Assembly: GCF_944801835.1 (NCBI RefSeq)
Contig: NZ_CALYLN010000001.1
Span: 652,001 to 716,000 of the forward strand
Length of the DNA: 64,000 bases
Direction of reading: 5' to 3'
Source: Bartonella sp. B1099
Lineage (GTDB): Bacteria; Pseudomonadota; Alphaproteobacteria; Rhizobiales; Rhizobiaceae
The translations under genes were made by a program, and so were the position numbers. The stretch's first letter is position 1, and every line of letters begins with the position of its first letter. Below the pieces are notes generated by a model. It saw only the letters and a list, made by a program, of their open reading frames with translations, was not told where the DNA came from and did no database searches. Shown here piece after piece: positions 49,278-59,568 of the stretch.

Positions 49278-52200
49278 ATGACGTTTTTTTCTATTCCTGA
49301 AGCTGCTCTTGATGCACAAGCGACGGCAACACATCCCCAGAAAAACGTGTGGGTTTCTGCGAATGCAGGATCTGGAAAAACGCATGTTTTAAGTGAACGT
49401 GTTATTCGTTTGCTTTTAAATGGTACGCCTCCAGCACGTATTTTATGCCTTACTTATACAAGAGCTGCTGCTGCTGTTATGCAATCACGAATTTTTCGCA
49501 CGTTGTCCAGTTGGAATGAACTGGATGATGCACAGCTGCAAGAAACCTTGACACGGTTTGAAAATAAGCCCGTCAATGCGCAAAAATTAACTTATGCACG
49601 ACAACTCTTCGCGCGTGCTCTTGAAACACCTGGTGGCTTAAAAATTCAAACGATTCATGCTTTTTGCGAATCTCTCTTGTATCAATTTATGTTAGAAGCC
49701 AATATTGCACGGCATTTTGAAATTCCTGATGATGTCAGTCGCAAAAAATTACGACAAGAATCCCGTCGCCAACTTTTAGTACGTCGTGATATACAGCCTG
49801 CTTTACAACAGTTACTTCAAGTTATTAGCGAACATACTTTTAACAAACTTCTCTATGAAGCTATTGAAAAGCAACATAAACTCTCTGATTTTTTCTCTTC
49901 TCTTTTATCTGAAAATGGAGAAGAAAAATTTCGTGCGCTTTTTTACTTAGCGCCTGATGAAACAAACCAATCCCTATTAGAACAAATTCAACAAACCGCG
50001 CGTCTTCCTCTTTATGCTCTTAAGCATTGTGAAACCAATGGCAGTCAACGTCTAAAAGAGATGGTGGAAAAGTTTTCCCAATTAGAAGAAGCGCGTGATG
50101 AGACCAATATTCTCAATATTGTCTCTGATATTTATTTGACCACAGAGGGTAAACCACGTAATTTTCCACATTTATTTCGTAAAAAATCAGATGAAATTTG
50201 GCCTTTTATTCAACAGATGCTTGAAGATAAACAAAACAAGCTTTCTGTTCTTTTAGAAAAATATCAATGCGCAAAAGTTGCCACCCTCAATATGGCTGCT
50301 TTTCAGCTGTGTACTGTTTATCTCGAAATCTATACCAATCTAAAAAAGGCCAATGGCTTCTTAGATTTTGATGACATTATCGAGCGTACACTTCATTTGT
50401 TACAGCGCAAAGGTGCAAGCCAATGGGTGCACTATAAACTTGATCAGGGGCTTGATCATATTCTACTTGATGAAGCACAAGATACCAACCCTGAGCAATG
50501 GCAAATTATTCAACTGTTGGCACAAGAATTTTTCTCAGGGTATAGCCAACGAACAAATATACGGACTCTTTTTGCTGTTGGAGATGAAAAGCAATCTATT
50601 TATTCTTTTCAAGGTGCGGCTCCAGAAAATTTTGCTGCAAATGGACGAATTATTCAAAAAAAAGCGCAGCAAACAAATCAGCAATTTGAAAAAATACAAT
50701 TGCATTATTCTTTTCGCTCTACAGCAGATATTCTTAAAAGCGTTGATCTTGTTTTTGAAACACCAGAAAACTATAAAGGACTTTCGGCCGAAAATACAAA
50801 GACGGTGCATGAAGCTATTCGTGTTCATAGTCCGGGAGAGGTTGTTATATGGGATGCTATTTCTAAAGAAACAAGCGAATTTCCGCATGACTGGCATTTA
50901 AGCGTTGACCATTTAGATACACCTGAAGTGCGTTTAGCAGAAAAAATTGCTGAAACGGTTGCTGGCTGGTTACGAAAAGGCGAAATGCTTCCAGCAAAAG
51001 GACGCTTAATACGGGCAAGTGATATTATGATCTTGGTCCGTAAACGTGATAAATTTGTCTCAGCTCTTTCTCGTGCTCTTAAACACCTTAATATTCCCGT
51101 AGCAGGGGCTGATCGTTTACAACTCACCAAACATATTAGTATCCGTGATTTAATGGCACTTGGGCGTTTTGTTTTGCAGCCACAAGATGATCTTTCTCTT
51201 GCTTGCGTGTTAAAAAGCCCCCTTTTTGCTTTTTGTGAAGAGGAACTCTATCAGCTTGCCGCACACCGCACCGGCTCTCTTTGGCAAAGCTTATTTACGC
51301 ACGCATCATTGAAAGCATCTTTTAAAGATGCTTTTGAAAAGTTGAATCATTATCGCGCTTTAGTAGATAAAATACCGGTTTTCGAGTTTTATAGCCATAT
51401 TTTGAATAATGATAAGGGAAGACAAAAAATTCTGTCTCGTTTAGGATCTGAAGCCAATGATGTGCTCGATGCTTTTATGGATTATACGCTTAACATTCAA
51501 AAAACAGGATTACCAGGATTACAAGCTTTTTTAGAAACATTAAGTGCAAGCGAACCAGAAATTAAACGTGAATTTGAACAAAACAATGAAGAAATTCGCA
51601 TCATGACTGTTCATGCTGCAAAAGGACTAGAAGCTGCTGTTGTATTTTTGGTTGATCCTGGTAGCGCGATTTGGCATCCTCAGCATGCGCCTCATTTGCT
51701 TAAAGTTTCTTTAGACAATACACAAGGGAACGGACAAGAAGCTTTTATTTGGCGCCCCAATGAAAAGTTTGATACAAAGCTCTCTAAGAAAGCAATTTCA
51801 CATTTAAAAGAGCGTGCCGAAGAAGAATATAGGCGCCTTCTTTATGTAGGAATGACACGTGCTGAAGATCGTTTATTTGTTTGTGGATATAAAGGTAAAA
51901 AAACGCCCTCTGACACATGGCTACAACTGGTAAAAAACGCCCTTGAACCCCATGCGGTTGCTATAAAAGGTCCCGCAGAAGATATTGCAGCTTGGCGTTA
52001 TTGCATTACATCTTCTTCTGCCTCTATAAACCAAGAAGTCGCTTTCGCTGAGAGTCAAGCCTTACCACCTTTGCCTGCTTTTTTCTCTCATAAAGTACCA
52101 GCAGAACCAATGCTTCCAAAACCGTTAAAACCCTCTGTCGCAAGCCTTTCCATTGAAGCTGATACAGAGCTTTCTTCAAGCCCAAAACAACTTTTCACTT

Positions 52201-52751
52201 CGCCTGTTTTAGGAGAAACAAACACCAACAGAGCTTTTTTCATTGAATATGGTCATCTCATTCACCGATTATTACAATATCTACCCAATTGCCCCCCACA
52301 AAAACGTCAAGATTATGCTCGAAACTATCTCAATATCAAAGCTTCTCATTGGGAGAAAAGCCAAAGAGAAGGTGCTCTTCGCCATGTTTGGAAAATTTTA
52401 GATCATGTTTACCTCAAACCTCTCTTTTCTGAGCATTCACGTGCTGAGGTTCCTTTAATGGGTATTGTAAAAATTCGTGGAAAAGAACAAGCAGTTTCTG
52501 GTCAAATTGATCGTCTCTACATCACGAAAAACAGCATTATCTTTGCTGATTTTAAAACGGGACACCCACCAGAAAATGAAGCCGCTATTGCTCCTCATCA
52601 TTGGTTGCAAATGGCTCTTTATCGGAAATTGTTGCAGGCTATTCATCCCAATAAAGATGTCCAAGCTCTGCTTATCTACAGTAAAGAAGCTAAAATTTTT
52701 AAACTTCCTCCAGAAAAGCTTGAGGCATTTCTTGATGAAATTGCCTTATAA
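49278..52751 (+). CDS. addA: Double-strand break repair helicase-nuclease AddA
   Basis: UvrD-type helicase with a C-terminal nuclease, 1157 residues. Walker A ANAGSGKT is at 28-35, then LTYTRAAAAVM, IQTIHAFCESLL, FDDIIERTLHLL, Walker B LLDEAQDTNPEQW, GDEKQSIYSFQGA, TVHAAKGLEA and LLYVGMTRAEDRL. The nuclease shows GQIDRLY and FADFKTGHPP (Asp1091, Lys1093). All helicase and nuclease motifs look intact. Confidence 0.96.
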   Translation: MTFFSIPEAALDAQATATHPQKNVWVSANAGSGKTHVLSERVIRLLLNGTPPARILCLTYTRAAAAVMQSRIFRTLSSWNELDDAQLQETLTRFENKPVNAQKLTYARQLFARALETPGGLKIQTIHAFCESLLYQFMLEANIARHFEIPDDVSRKKLRQESRRQLLVRRDIQPALQQLLQVISEHTFNKLLYEAIEKQHKLSDFFSSLLSENGEEKFRALFYLAPDETNQSLLEQIQQTARLPLYALKHCETNGSQRLKEMVEKFSQLEEARDETNILNIVSDIYLTTEGKPRNFPHLFRKKSDEIWPFIQQMLEDKQNKLSVLLEKYQCAKVATLNMAAFQLCTVYLEIYTNLKKANGFLDFDDIIERTLHLLQRKGASQWVHYKLDQGLDHILLDEAQDTNPEQWQIIQLLAQEFFSGYSQRTNIRTLFAVGDEKQSIYSFQGAAPENFAANGRIIQKKAQQTNQQFEKIQLHYSFRSTADILKSVDLVFETPENYKGLSAENTKTVHEAIRVHSPGEVVIWDAISKETSEFPHDWHLSVDHLDTPEVRLAEKIAETVAGWLRKGEMLPAKGRLIRASDIMILVRKRDKFVSALSRALKHLNIPVAGADRLQLTKHISIRDLMALGRFVLQPQDDLSLACVLKSPLFAFCEEELYQLAAHRTGSLWQSLFTHASLKASFKDAFEKLNHYRALVDKIPVFEFYSHILNNDKGRQKILSRLGSEANDVLDAFMDYTLNIQKTGLPGLQAFLETLSASEPEIKREFEQNNEEIRIMTVHAAKGLEAAVVFLVDPGSAIWHPQHAPHLLKVSLDNTQGNGQEAFIWRPNEKFDTKLSKKAISHLKERAEEEYRRLLYVGMTRAEDRLFVCGYKGKKTPSDTWLQLVKNALEPHAVAIKGPAEDIAAWRYCITSSSASINQEVAFAESQALPPLPAFFSHKVPAEPMLPKPLKPSVASLSIEADTELSSSPKQLFTSPVLGETNTNRAFFIEYGHLIHRLLQYLPNCPPQKRQDYARNYLNIKASHWEKSQREGALRHVWKILDHVYLKPLFSEHSRAEVPLMGIVKIRGKEQAVSGQIDRLYITKNSIIFADFKTGHPPENEAAIAPHHWLQMALYRKLLQAIHPNKDVQALLIYSKEAKIFKLPPEKLEAFLDEIAL

Positions 52752-52929
52752 GTTATTCTTTCCCTTCAAAGTATCTTTATGCTTTTTTACTTTCATAAAA
52801 TCGTTCAAATAAACGCACTCCACAATTTTTGGTACAGAAAAGCCCTTTAATAATTTATTTTTACAATAACTTGATATGAATTGTTATTATACCAATCTAT
52901 AAAAAGTGAGTAGTATAAAGGATAAATCA

Positions 52930-53253
52930 ATGACGTGTATAAAAGTTGATAAGAACAATTTCGAAAGTGAAGTTTTAACTTCTTCCACCCCTGTTGTGGT
53001 TGATTTTTGGGCAGAATGGTGTGGTCCCTGCAAAATGATTGCGCCAATTTTGGATGAAATTTCAACGGAAATGCAAAATCAAGTTAAAATTGTCAAAGTA
53101 AATATTGATGAAAATCCGGAATTGGCTACCCAATATGGAGTACGCTCTATCCCTACATTATTAATGTTTAAAAATGGAAATGTCTCATCAAATATGGTTG
53201 GCGCTACCTCTAAAGGACGTCTTTCTGAATGGATAAAAGATGGGCTTAGTTAA
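52930..53253 (+). CDS. trxA: Thioredoxin
   Basis: Small cytosolic disulfide reductase. From the ATG at 52930 (AAAGGATAA upstream) it is 107 residues, the usual length. The active site is WCGPC with Cys31 and Cys34, Asp25 is in VVVDFWAEW, and the cis-proline loop is [10 protein letters not shown]. An upstream GTG would add eight residues. It follows addA by about 180 bp and ends at a strong terminator. Confidence 0.96.
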   Translation: MTCIKVDKNNFESEVLTSSTPVVVDFWAEWCGPCKMIAPILDEISTEMQNQVKIVKVNIDENPELATQYGVRSIPTLLMFKNGNVSSNMVGATSKGRLSEWIKDGLS

Positions 53254-53273
53254 TGCTATACATAGGCAACGAT

Positions 53274-53311
53274 AAAGGAGAGACATTTTATCTCTCCTTT
53301 TGATTTTTTTT
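53274..53311 (+). terminator. Rho-independent terminator after trxA
   Basis: Perfect 10-bp stem AAAGGAGAGA (53274-53283) with TCTCTCCTTT (53291-53300), a 7-nt loop, then TGATTTTTTTT. Correctly placed 20 bp after the trxA stop. Confidence 0.9.
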
Positions 53312-53422
53312 AAATATTCTACGATATATTGTAAAAGAAGTTCAATTAAAGAAAAAAGTTAGATGCATTTATTTTAATGCTTTTAAGAGTCCATATTGTT
53401 AAGCGTGATTATGCGATATTTT

Positions 53423-53902
53423 TTATGAACGAATTGCAAAAGATTGTTGCAAACATTCAATGGAATGTTGTGCTGATTTCAATGTCACATGACGTCCCTG
53501 TGCTTTGTATTGTAAGGTGAGTGCAAAAGTGGCAATCTCTAAAAGATCTGCACTTCTTTCTGGCCATTCAACGAGTAAAATGGTTTTCTCACGTGCTTCA
53601 TGAAGCCCTAATTCGTCAATTTCTTCTGCCATGGAAAGTCGATAAAGATCAGCATGAATAATTTCAAACTGTGGAAGTTTATAGCTTTGCACAAGAGTAA
53701 AAGTAGGGCTTGGAACATCTATAGTGTTATCGTTTGCAAGCGTTTGGATGATTGTCCGTGCGATGGTTGATTTTCCAGTTCCAAGATCCCCTTGCAGCGT
53801 TACAAGATCCCCTGGCTTTAAAGAAAGGGCTAAATTTTTTGCAAAAAGCTTTGTTGCCTCTTCATTTTCAAGAAAAAAATCAAAATTCATTAAGGCTTTC
53901 AT
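53423..53902 (-). CDS. tsaE: tRNA threonylcarbamoyladenosine biosynthesis ATPase TsaE
   Basis: ATPase partner of TsaB/TsaD in making t6A37 of tRNA. The 159-residue protein has the P-loop GDLGTGKS at 38-45, PSPTFTLVQSY, IHADLYRL and VEWPERSADLL. In many rhizobia a phosphotransferase gene or domain follows TsaE; here the protein ends at normal stand-alone length. Its start overlaps the divL stop by one base. The t6A it helps make is the substrate of MtaB, encoded elsewhere in this window. Confidence 0.94.
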   Translation of the reverse strand: MKALMNFDFFLENEEATKLFAKNLALSLKPGDLVTLQGDLGTGKSTIARTIIQTLANDNTIDVPSPTFTLVQSYKLPQFEIIHADLYRLSMAEEIDELGLHEAREKTILLVEWPERSADLLEIATFALTLQYKAQGRHVTLKSAQHSIECLQQSFAIRS

Positions 53903-56322
53903 TAAAAAATCTCATCTCCTTTTGGGAGGGGGAAAAAACACTTAACTGTTGTTCCTTTTCCAGAACCGGTAAGAATTTCAACATGTCCACCATGTAGTTC
54001 AACGAAACTTTTCACAAGCGAAAGACCAAGCCCCGCTCCTGCACGCCCACCATGGTGTGAATGGGAAGAAAAACGTTTAAAAATACGATCAAGAATGTCT
54101 TCAGGGATGTCAGAGCCCTCATTGTGAACGCTAAAGACAATGTTATCATCTTGTTCATCGACACAAAATTCAATTGTGCTCGCTTCCGTTGCAAAATTAA
54201 GTGCATTACTTAAGACATTCACAAAAATTTGATGTAAGCGTTTTTCGTCAGCAGAAATAGTGTTTAGGGAAGGAGAAATTTGTTGTAAAAGCGTAATATG
54301 ACGCCCGTTAAGGCGATCTTCTACACGGGCTACTGCTTGTATCATCGCATCGGCAATGTTAACTGGTTTTATGTCTAACTCCATAATACCTGCATCAAGA
54401 GTGGCAAGATCAAGAATATCATTAACAATATTTAAAAGGGTTCCTGATTCTGAATGAATGTGCCCAAGATATTCTTGTTGACGTTCATTGATAGAACCGA
54501 AAATTTGATCCCGTAAAATGTCAGAAAATCCAATAATATTGGTGAGAGGTGTACGCAATTCATAGGAAACATGTTGAACAAATTCATTCCGCAAACGATC
54601 TGCACTTTCTAAGGCTTCATTTTTTTCTTGAAGAGCACGTGCAACATGGACAGTATCTGTGACATTCACAAAAGTAAGCATCGTTTGTCCATCGGGAAGA
54701 GGGACCAAAGTATAGTCAATAATCATATCATTTTTAAGATCTATACGACCTGAATATGTTTCACGTTTTTCAGCAAAACCGGTAATGAATTTAGTAAATT
54801 GATCCCATTCTTGTCGCACTGTTAAGGCTGAACAATGGCTTTTTAACTGTGTAATGTGGGTTCCTTCTACCATTAAATTATAAGGAAGCGACCACAATTT
54901 CGACAGGGAAGGATTCGATAAACGAAGGCGTCCATCAGCACCAAAAACGACCACACCTTCAGAAAGTTTATCAAGTGTTTCACCTTGTATTTTAATAAGT
55001 GTATTATAACGGCGTTCAAGATCAATTTTTTCTGTAAGGTTCTCATAAAGCCACGTAACCCCTCCTTGTGGATGAGGATTCGAGACAACACGCACCGTAC
55101 GACCATCTGGAAGATTCCAAATTTGTTGGTTCGATTCTGTTTGCCGATAGGCTTTAAAAAGTTCTTCTTTCCACGCACGCCAATCAGGATGTTCAGCAAT
55201 GAGCCCTTTTTCACGTAAACGTTCAAGGAATAATGTATGGCTTGGTTCACTTTCTAAAAAGGAACTTTCTAACGGCCATAAAATTTTAAAAGCATGATTG
55301 CAGAATTTTAATTTTTGGTTTGTATCAAAAATGGCGACAGCTGTTGAGATTTGGTCAAGGGTTTCACAATGGCTTTGAAGCACATATCTTAATTCATGAG
55401 AAAGACTTTCATAGGCGCTGTCATCTCGTGCAAAAGCAGCCATTCCTTCGGCTGTTGTGAGACGTGTGAGATGAAAATAGCGCCGTTCACCATCAATGAC
55501 GGTATGAACATGTTCTTGAAAAATTGTTTCTGTTTCATCTGTTTTGCGTTGTGTGTTTTCATTGAAAAGATCACCCATTTCATCACTATCTTCACGAAAG
55601 TCTGTCATTTCTCTAAAGGCGCGATTGATAAAACAAACTTTTCCTTCGCAATCTTTTATCCATACAGGCTCTTGAATAAGATCAAGAAGATTACGCTGCA
55701 TTCTAAGTTCAGTAAGAAGGCGAGCAATATCTTTTTGTAAACGAGCATTTTCGTTCTGCTGTTTTGAGATATCTTGAAAACGAGCAATAGCGACTGTTCC
55801 TGCGATAACCCCTGTAACTTGTAGCAGCACATTATTTGTGGTGGTGATAGAAAGCTCAAAAGGGTGACATTTACAACACAGTTGAGTCAACGCATAATCA
55901 AGTTCTTGCAGAGAATTTTCTTCAACCCAGAGTTCAAAGCGCTGAAAATCTTGCTGATCAATGCCTATTTTTTGTAATGTGGAAAGGCCACCAACGACAC
56001 GAGGCAAGGATGTTGGATTTTCCCAAATAAGAAGGAGTTGTTTGGTTTCTTCCAGAAGCCATTCATAATATTTAAGTTTTTCAGAAAAATCTGTCTGAAT
56101 TATCTTCAAAGGTTTCTGGGCTGCTTTTTTTGCATGCATAATAACAACCATGCACGTAAAAAATGAAGCACAAGAAATTCCTCCACACAGCGCTAAAAGC
56201 AGCCATGGACCATTTGGCAAAGTGAAAGAGAATGGTAAATAACCTTCTAACGACTGAGCAACAGTGCGTGTTGGAGAAAAAAAGAAAAAAAGGCAAAATA
56301 TATACGTGAAGATTCGAATCAT
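53902..56322 (-). CDS. divL: DivL-type PAS sensor pseudokinase (Tyr in place of the phospho-acceptor His)
   Basis: Cell-cycle regulator of the CckA-CtrA pathway, about 806 residues from the ATG at 56322; the frame is open 24 codons further. It has a signal-like N-terminal segment and a second membrane span (about 40-62), then PAS-like modules (for example LLDLIQEPVWIKDCEGKVCF and LDKLSEGVVVFGADGRLRLS). A DHp helix follows in which the usual SHELRTPL reads SYELRTPL, with Tyr587 (codon 54562-54564). The HATPase domain has GAGLGLSLVKSFVELHGG. Tyr at this position, and tsaE as neighbour, are the marks of Caulobacter DivL. Upstream partner is ahcY. Confidence 0.88.
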   Translation of the reverse strand: MIRIFTYIFCLFFFFSPTRTVAQSLEGYLPFSFTLPNGPWLLLALCGGISCASFFTCMVVIMHAKKAAQKPLKIIQTDFSEKLKYYEWLLEETKQLLLIWENPTSLPRVVGGLSTLQKIGIDQQDFQRFELWVEENSLQELDYALTQLCCKCHPFELSITTTNNVLLQVTGVIAGTVAIARFQDISKQQNENARLQKDIARLLTELRMQRNLLDLIQEPVWIKDCEGKVCFINRAFREMTDFREDSDEMGDLFNENTQRKTDETETIFQEHVHTVIDGERRYFHLTRLTTAEGMAAFARDDSAYESLSHELRYVLQSHCETLDQISTAVAIFDTNQKLKFCNHAFKILWPLESSFLESEPSHTLFLERLREKGLIAEHPDWRAWKEELFKAYRQTESNQQIWNLPDGRTVRVVSNPHPQGGVTWLYENLTEKIDLERRYNTLIKIQGETLDKLSEGVVVFGADGRLRLSNPSLSKLWSLPYNLMVEGTHITQLKSHCSALTVRQEWDQFTKFITGFAEKRETYSGRIDLKNDMIIDYTLVPLPDGQTMLTFVNVTDTVHVARALQEKNEALESADRLRNEFVQHVSYELRTPLTNIIGFSDILRDQIFGSINERQQEYLGHIHSESGTLLNIVNDILDLATLDAGIMELDIKPVNIADAMIQAVARVEDRLNGRHITLLQQISPSLNTISADEKRLHQIFVNVLSNALNFATEASTIEFCVDEQDDNIVFSVHNEGSDIPEDILDRIFKRFSSHSHHGGRAGAGLGLSLVKSFVELHGGHVEILTGSGKGTTVKCFFPLPKGDEIF

Positions 56323-56403
56323 GTTTTGAGCTTTTTCTTTGGGGGTATGGTCACCAAAGCTGAGCACGACATTTTTCCCTCTTTTTAAACCCAAGGAAGC
56401 ATT

Positions 56404-57801
56404 TTAGTAACGATAATGGTTTGGTTTATAAGGTCCTTGCGGTGTAACTCCAATATAAGCAGCTTGTTCTTTTGATAAAACAGTTAATTTTATTCCTAAT
56501 CGATCAAGATGGAGACGTGCAACTTTTTCGTCAAGATGTTTAGGCAGAACAGTGACTTCATTTTTATAGTGTTCGGCACGGGTAAAAAGTTCAATTTGCG
56601 CTAAAACTTGATTGGTAAACGAAGCTGACATGACAAAAGAAGGATGCCCCGTCGCATTACCGAGGTTTAACAAACGCCCTTCAGAAAGCAAAATGATACG
56701 TTTTCCATCAGGAAAGGTGATCATGTCAACTTGAGGTTTAATATTGGTCCATGGCAAATTTCTAAGGGCTGCGACTTGGATTTCATTATCAAAATGACCA
56801 ATATTGCCAAGAATACACATATCTTTTACTTGGCGCATATGATCTAAACGGACGACATCTTTATTGCCTGTTGTTGTGATGATAATATCAGCACTGGAGA
56901 CAGCATCATCCAAATTAACAACTTCATAGCCATCCATAGCCGCTTGAAGCGCGCAAATAGGATCAATTTCTGTTATTTTAACACGAGCTCCAGCACCTGA
57001 AAGAGACGCCGCTGAACCTTTTCCTACATCACCATAACCACAGACAATAGCAGTTTTCCCCGCGATCATCACGTCTGTTCCACGGCGAATACCATCAACC
57101 AATGATTCTTTACATCCATATTTATTATCAAACTTTGATTTCGTGACGCTATCATTGACATTAATAGCAGGGAAAGGCAGAAGCCCTTCTTTTTGTAATT
57201 GATAAAGACGATTGACACCTGTTGTGGTTTCTTCGCTTACACCCTTAATTGCTGCGCGTTGTCGTGTAAAAAATCCTGGCGTTATATCCATACGCTTTTG
57301 AATTTGTTTGAAAAAAATTTCTTCTTCTTCTGTTTTGGGATGCGAGAGGATATCTTTATTTTGTTCTGCACGACTTCCCATTAAAATATAGTTTGTAGCA
57401 TCTGCTCCATCATCTAAAATCATATTGGAAGGATTACCGTCAGGCCATTGGAAAATTGCATCTATATAAGTCCAATATTCTTCCAATGTTTCACCCTTAA
57501 CGGCGAATACAGGAATACCCGTTGCGGCAATAGCTGCTGCTGCATGATCTTGCGTGGAAAAAATATTGCTAGAGCTCCACCGTATATCGGCACCAATCGC
57601 TTTTAATGTTTCAATTAAAACAGCTGTTTGAATTGTCATATGCAATGAGCCAGAAATCCGCGCACCGCGTAAAGGTTGATTGGAGGAAAATTCCTTGCGA
57701 CAAGCCATTAAGCCAGGCATTTCAGTTTCAGCAATATCAAGTTCTTTACGACCATAAGCGGCAAGGGCAATATCTTTGACAACAAAATCTTGAGCTGTCA
57801 T
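56404..57801 (-). CDS. ahcY: S-adenosylhomocysteinase
   Basis: NAD-dependent hydrolysis of S-adenosylhomocysteine to adenosine and homocysteine, clearing the by-product of the methyltransferases. The 465-residue protein has the substrate block [40 protein letters not shown] (catalytic Lys), the NAD loop [11 protein letters not shown] and the C-terminal PDHYRY-like ending KPNHYRY. It lies 81 bp upstream of the divL start in the same direction. Confidence 0.97.
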   Translation of the reverse strand: MTAQDFVVKDIALAAYGRKELDIAETEMPGLMACRKEFSSNQPLRGARISGSLHMTIQTAVLIETLKAIGADIRWSSSNIFSTQDHAAAAIAATGIPVFAVKGETLEEYWTYIDAIFQWPDGNPSNMILDDGADATNYILMGSRAEQNKDILSHPKTEEEEIFFKQIQKRMDITPGFFTRQRAAIKGVSEETTTGVNRLYQLQKEGLLPFPAINVNDSVTKSKFDNKYGCKESLVDGIRRGTDVMIAGKTAIVCGYGDVGKGSAASLSGAGARVKITEIDPICALQAAMDGYEVVNLDDAVSSADIIITTTGNKDVVRLDHMRQVKDMCILGNIGHFDNEIQVAALRNLPWTNIKPQVDMITFPDGKRIILLSEGRLLNLGNATGHPSFVMSASFTNQVLAQIELFTRAEHYKNEVTVLPKHLDEKVARLHLDRLGIKLTVLSKEQAAYIGVTPQGPYKPNHYRY

Positions 57802-58526
57802 TCTTCATTCCTTTAAAATCAGTTTCTTTAAAGACGGTAGGAGAAATTAAAAAAAAATGCAAGACAAGAAGAAGACTTCTTTATGTGAAAAAGTTCTTTT
57901 AAAATCTCTATAAATTTGTGCAACAAATATGCATTTATGGATCTGAGTAGTGATTTACGAAGAGGACAAGAGATCTCAGGATAAGTCTTATTATAAAAAC
58001 AAAATTTTATCCTTTTTACGGAAGGTTAAAGCTTTTAAAAATCTTCAGAGGTATACCTTTTAAAGAATAAAAATGATGTATTGCTTCACAGTTTTTATAT
58101 CGACTTTTTTACAGGATAATCAAAAATAGTATACTCTTATTCTCCTCATTCATGTAGTTTTTTAGAAAAAGTATCATTACCTTGTTTCATTTCATGATTA
58201 AGCTTTTGAGCAAAATAATATAATGCAAAGCTATATGTTGTTATCTTTATATTTATGAATAGGTAATCTCAGCATAGTTTTTTTTTAGATTCCTATGGGG
58301 TGCCTCTGCTTTTGCATAAAGACAGTTTATTAAGAGATACTTTTTTCTATTTTCAATAATTTTTATCAAAAGACTGTAAATGTGTGAAGAAACACTTTAT
58401 GTAATCTTGAATGGAGCATTTAAGATGCAAAAACACCAATCTATTGAACACGCTGTTTTTAAAATAGCGAACAACAAGCCATGAATTATAAATCAAATAA
58501 CTAATTCAGTTTTGGGAGAATTTATT
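57802..58526. other. Gene-free spacer upstream of ahcY
   Basis: About 725 bp with no credible ORF, RNA gene or repeat copy that I can align. In rhizobia genes for HPr and related PTS parts often lie here; none is visible. Confidence 0.5.
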
Positions 58527-59525
58527 TTAGACGGTTAAGTTTTGGGAAAATTGACCATGTAGACGAAATCTCCAGAGATAACTTGGCAAGGACGCAGCGA
58601 TTGCTTTAGGAGTAATTCCCACACCTTCTAAAGTATAGCCATTTTCAAGAGCTTCTTGAGAAACAATGTTATCCATTTGCAAAAAGCGTATCTGATTAAC
58701 CGTTACAAGTGTTGGTACAAAGGGCAATTTACCGATTGTTCCCAAAACTCCTCCAATCAATACCCCCGCAGAAAGAGGCATCGACAGAAGCATTTTTTTA
58801 CGGTGAATAATTTTGAGTATATTTTCAAGAGCATTTTGGAAGGTAATAATCTGGGGACCACCAAGATCATAATTTTTTCCCCAAGAAACCTGCCCATCTA
58901 AAGCGCGCGCAATAAACTCAGCAACGTCACCAACATACACGGGTTGCAATTTACTTTGTCCACCTCCAAAAAGAGGCATAATGGGTAAAAAACGGGACAA
59001 ATCTGCCAAGGTATTAAAGAAACAATCCTCTGGTCCAAAGATAACAGATGGACGGATAATAATTGCTTGAGAATGCTTGTTATGAATGATTTGCTCACCC
59101 ATAAATTTAACACGCGCATAAAGACATGAAGCATTCTCTTTGGCTACAAGTGTTGACATATAGATGAGTGGAATACCAGCTTCTGCTGTTAGTTCAGCAA
59201 CATTGTAAGTACCATCAATTTGTGTACTTTTAAAATTGGATTGATTGGCTTGTTTTAAACTACCAGGCAAAAACACTGCAGCATCAGCTCCAAGTAATGC
59301 GCGTGCAACAGAGGCACGATGCTTGATATCCGTTTTAAGCATTTGGGTTTGTCCTACTTCTCCTATTTGGAGCATGTAATAAGCCTTTTGTGGACAACGA
59401 ACAGCGATACGAACGCGATATCCTTGTTTCGTCAAAGTTTCAACGACATAACGTCCTACAAAACCAGACCCGCCAAAAACAGTAATAAGTTTAGGATGTT
59501 GATAAAGTGCACAATCAAGTTGCAT
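58527..59525 (-). CDS. NDUFA9-like NAD(P)-binding protein (atypical short-chain dehydrogenase)
   Basis: Member of the atypical SDR family related to the complex I accessory subunit NDUFA9, 332 residues. The N-terminal nucleotide-binding loop GGSGFVG is at 18-24 and RIAVRCPQKAYYM follows. YARVKFMGEQII resembles the YxxxK region, with PSVIFGPED after it and QPVYVGDVAEFIARAL later. Alphaproteobacterial members may associate with respiratory complex I, but that is inference. 43 bp separate it from the folC stop region. Confidence 0.85.
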   Translation of the reverse strand: MQLDCALYQHPKLITVFGGSGFVGRYVVETLTKQGYRVRIAVRCPQKAYYMLQIGEVGQTQMLKTDIKHRASVARALLGADAAVFLPGSLKQANQSNFKSTQIDGTYNVAELTAEAGIPLIYMSTLVAKENASCLYARVKFMGEQIIHNKHSQAIIIRPSVIFGPEDCFFNTLADLSRFLPIMPLFGGGQSKLQPVYVGDVAEFIARALDGQVSWGKNYDLGGPQIITFQNALENILKIIHRKKMLLSMPLSAGVLIGGVLGTIGKLPFVPTLVTVNQIRFLQMDNIVSQEALENGYTLEGVGITPKAIAASLPSYLWRFRLHGQFSQNLTV

Positions 59526-59568
59526 GATTAAAAAGTCTATCTTTCAAAGCTTTAAAAATAGTCAATTT

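Noticed and set aside
50368-50901. 177-codon frame inside addA
   Set aside because: Shadow of addA in another frame; addA motifs run continuously through it.
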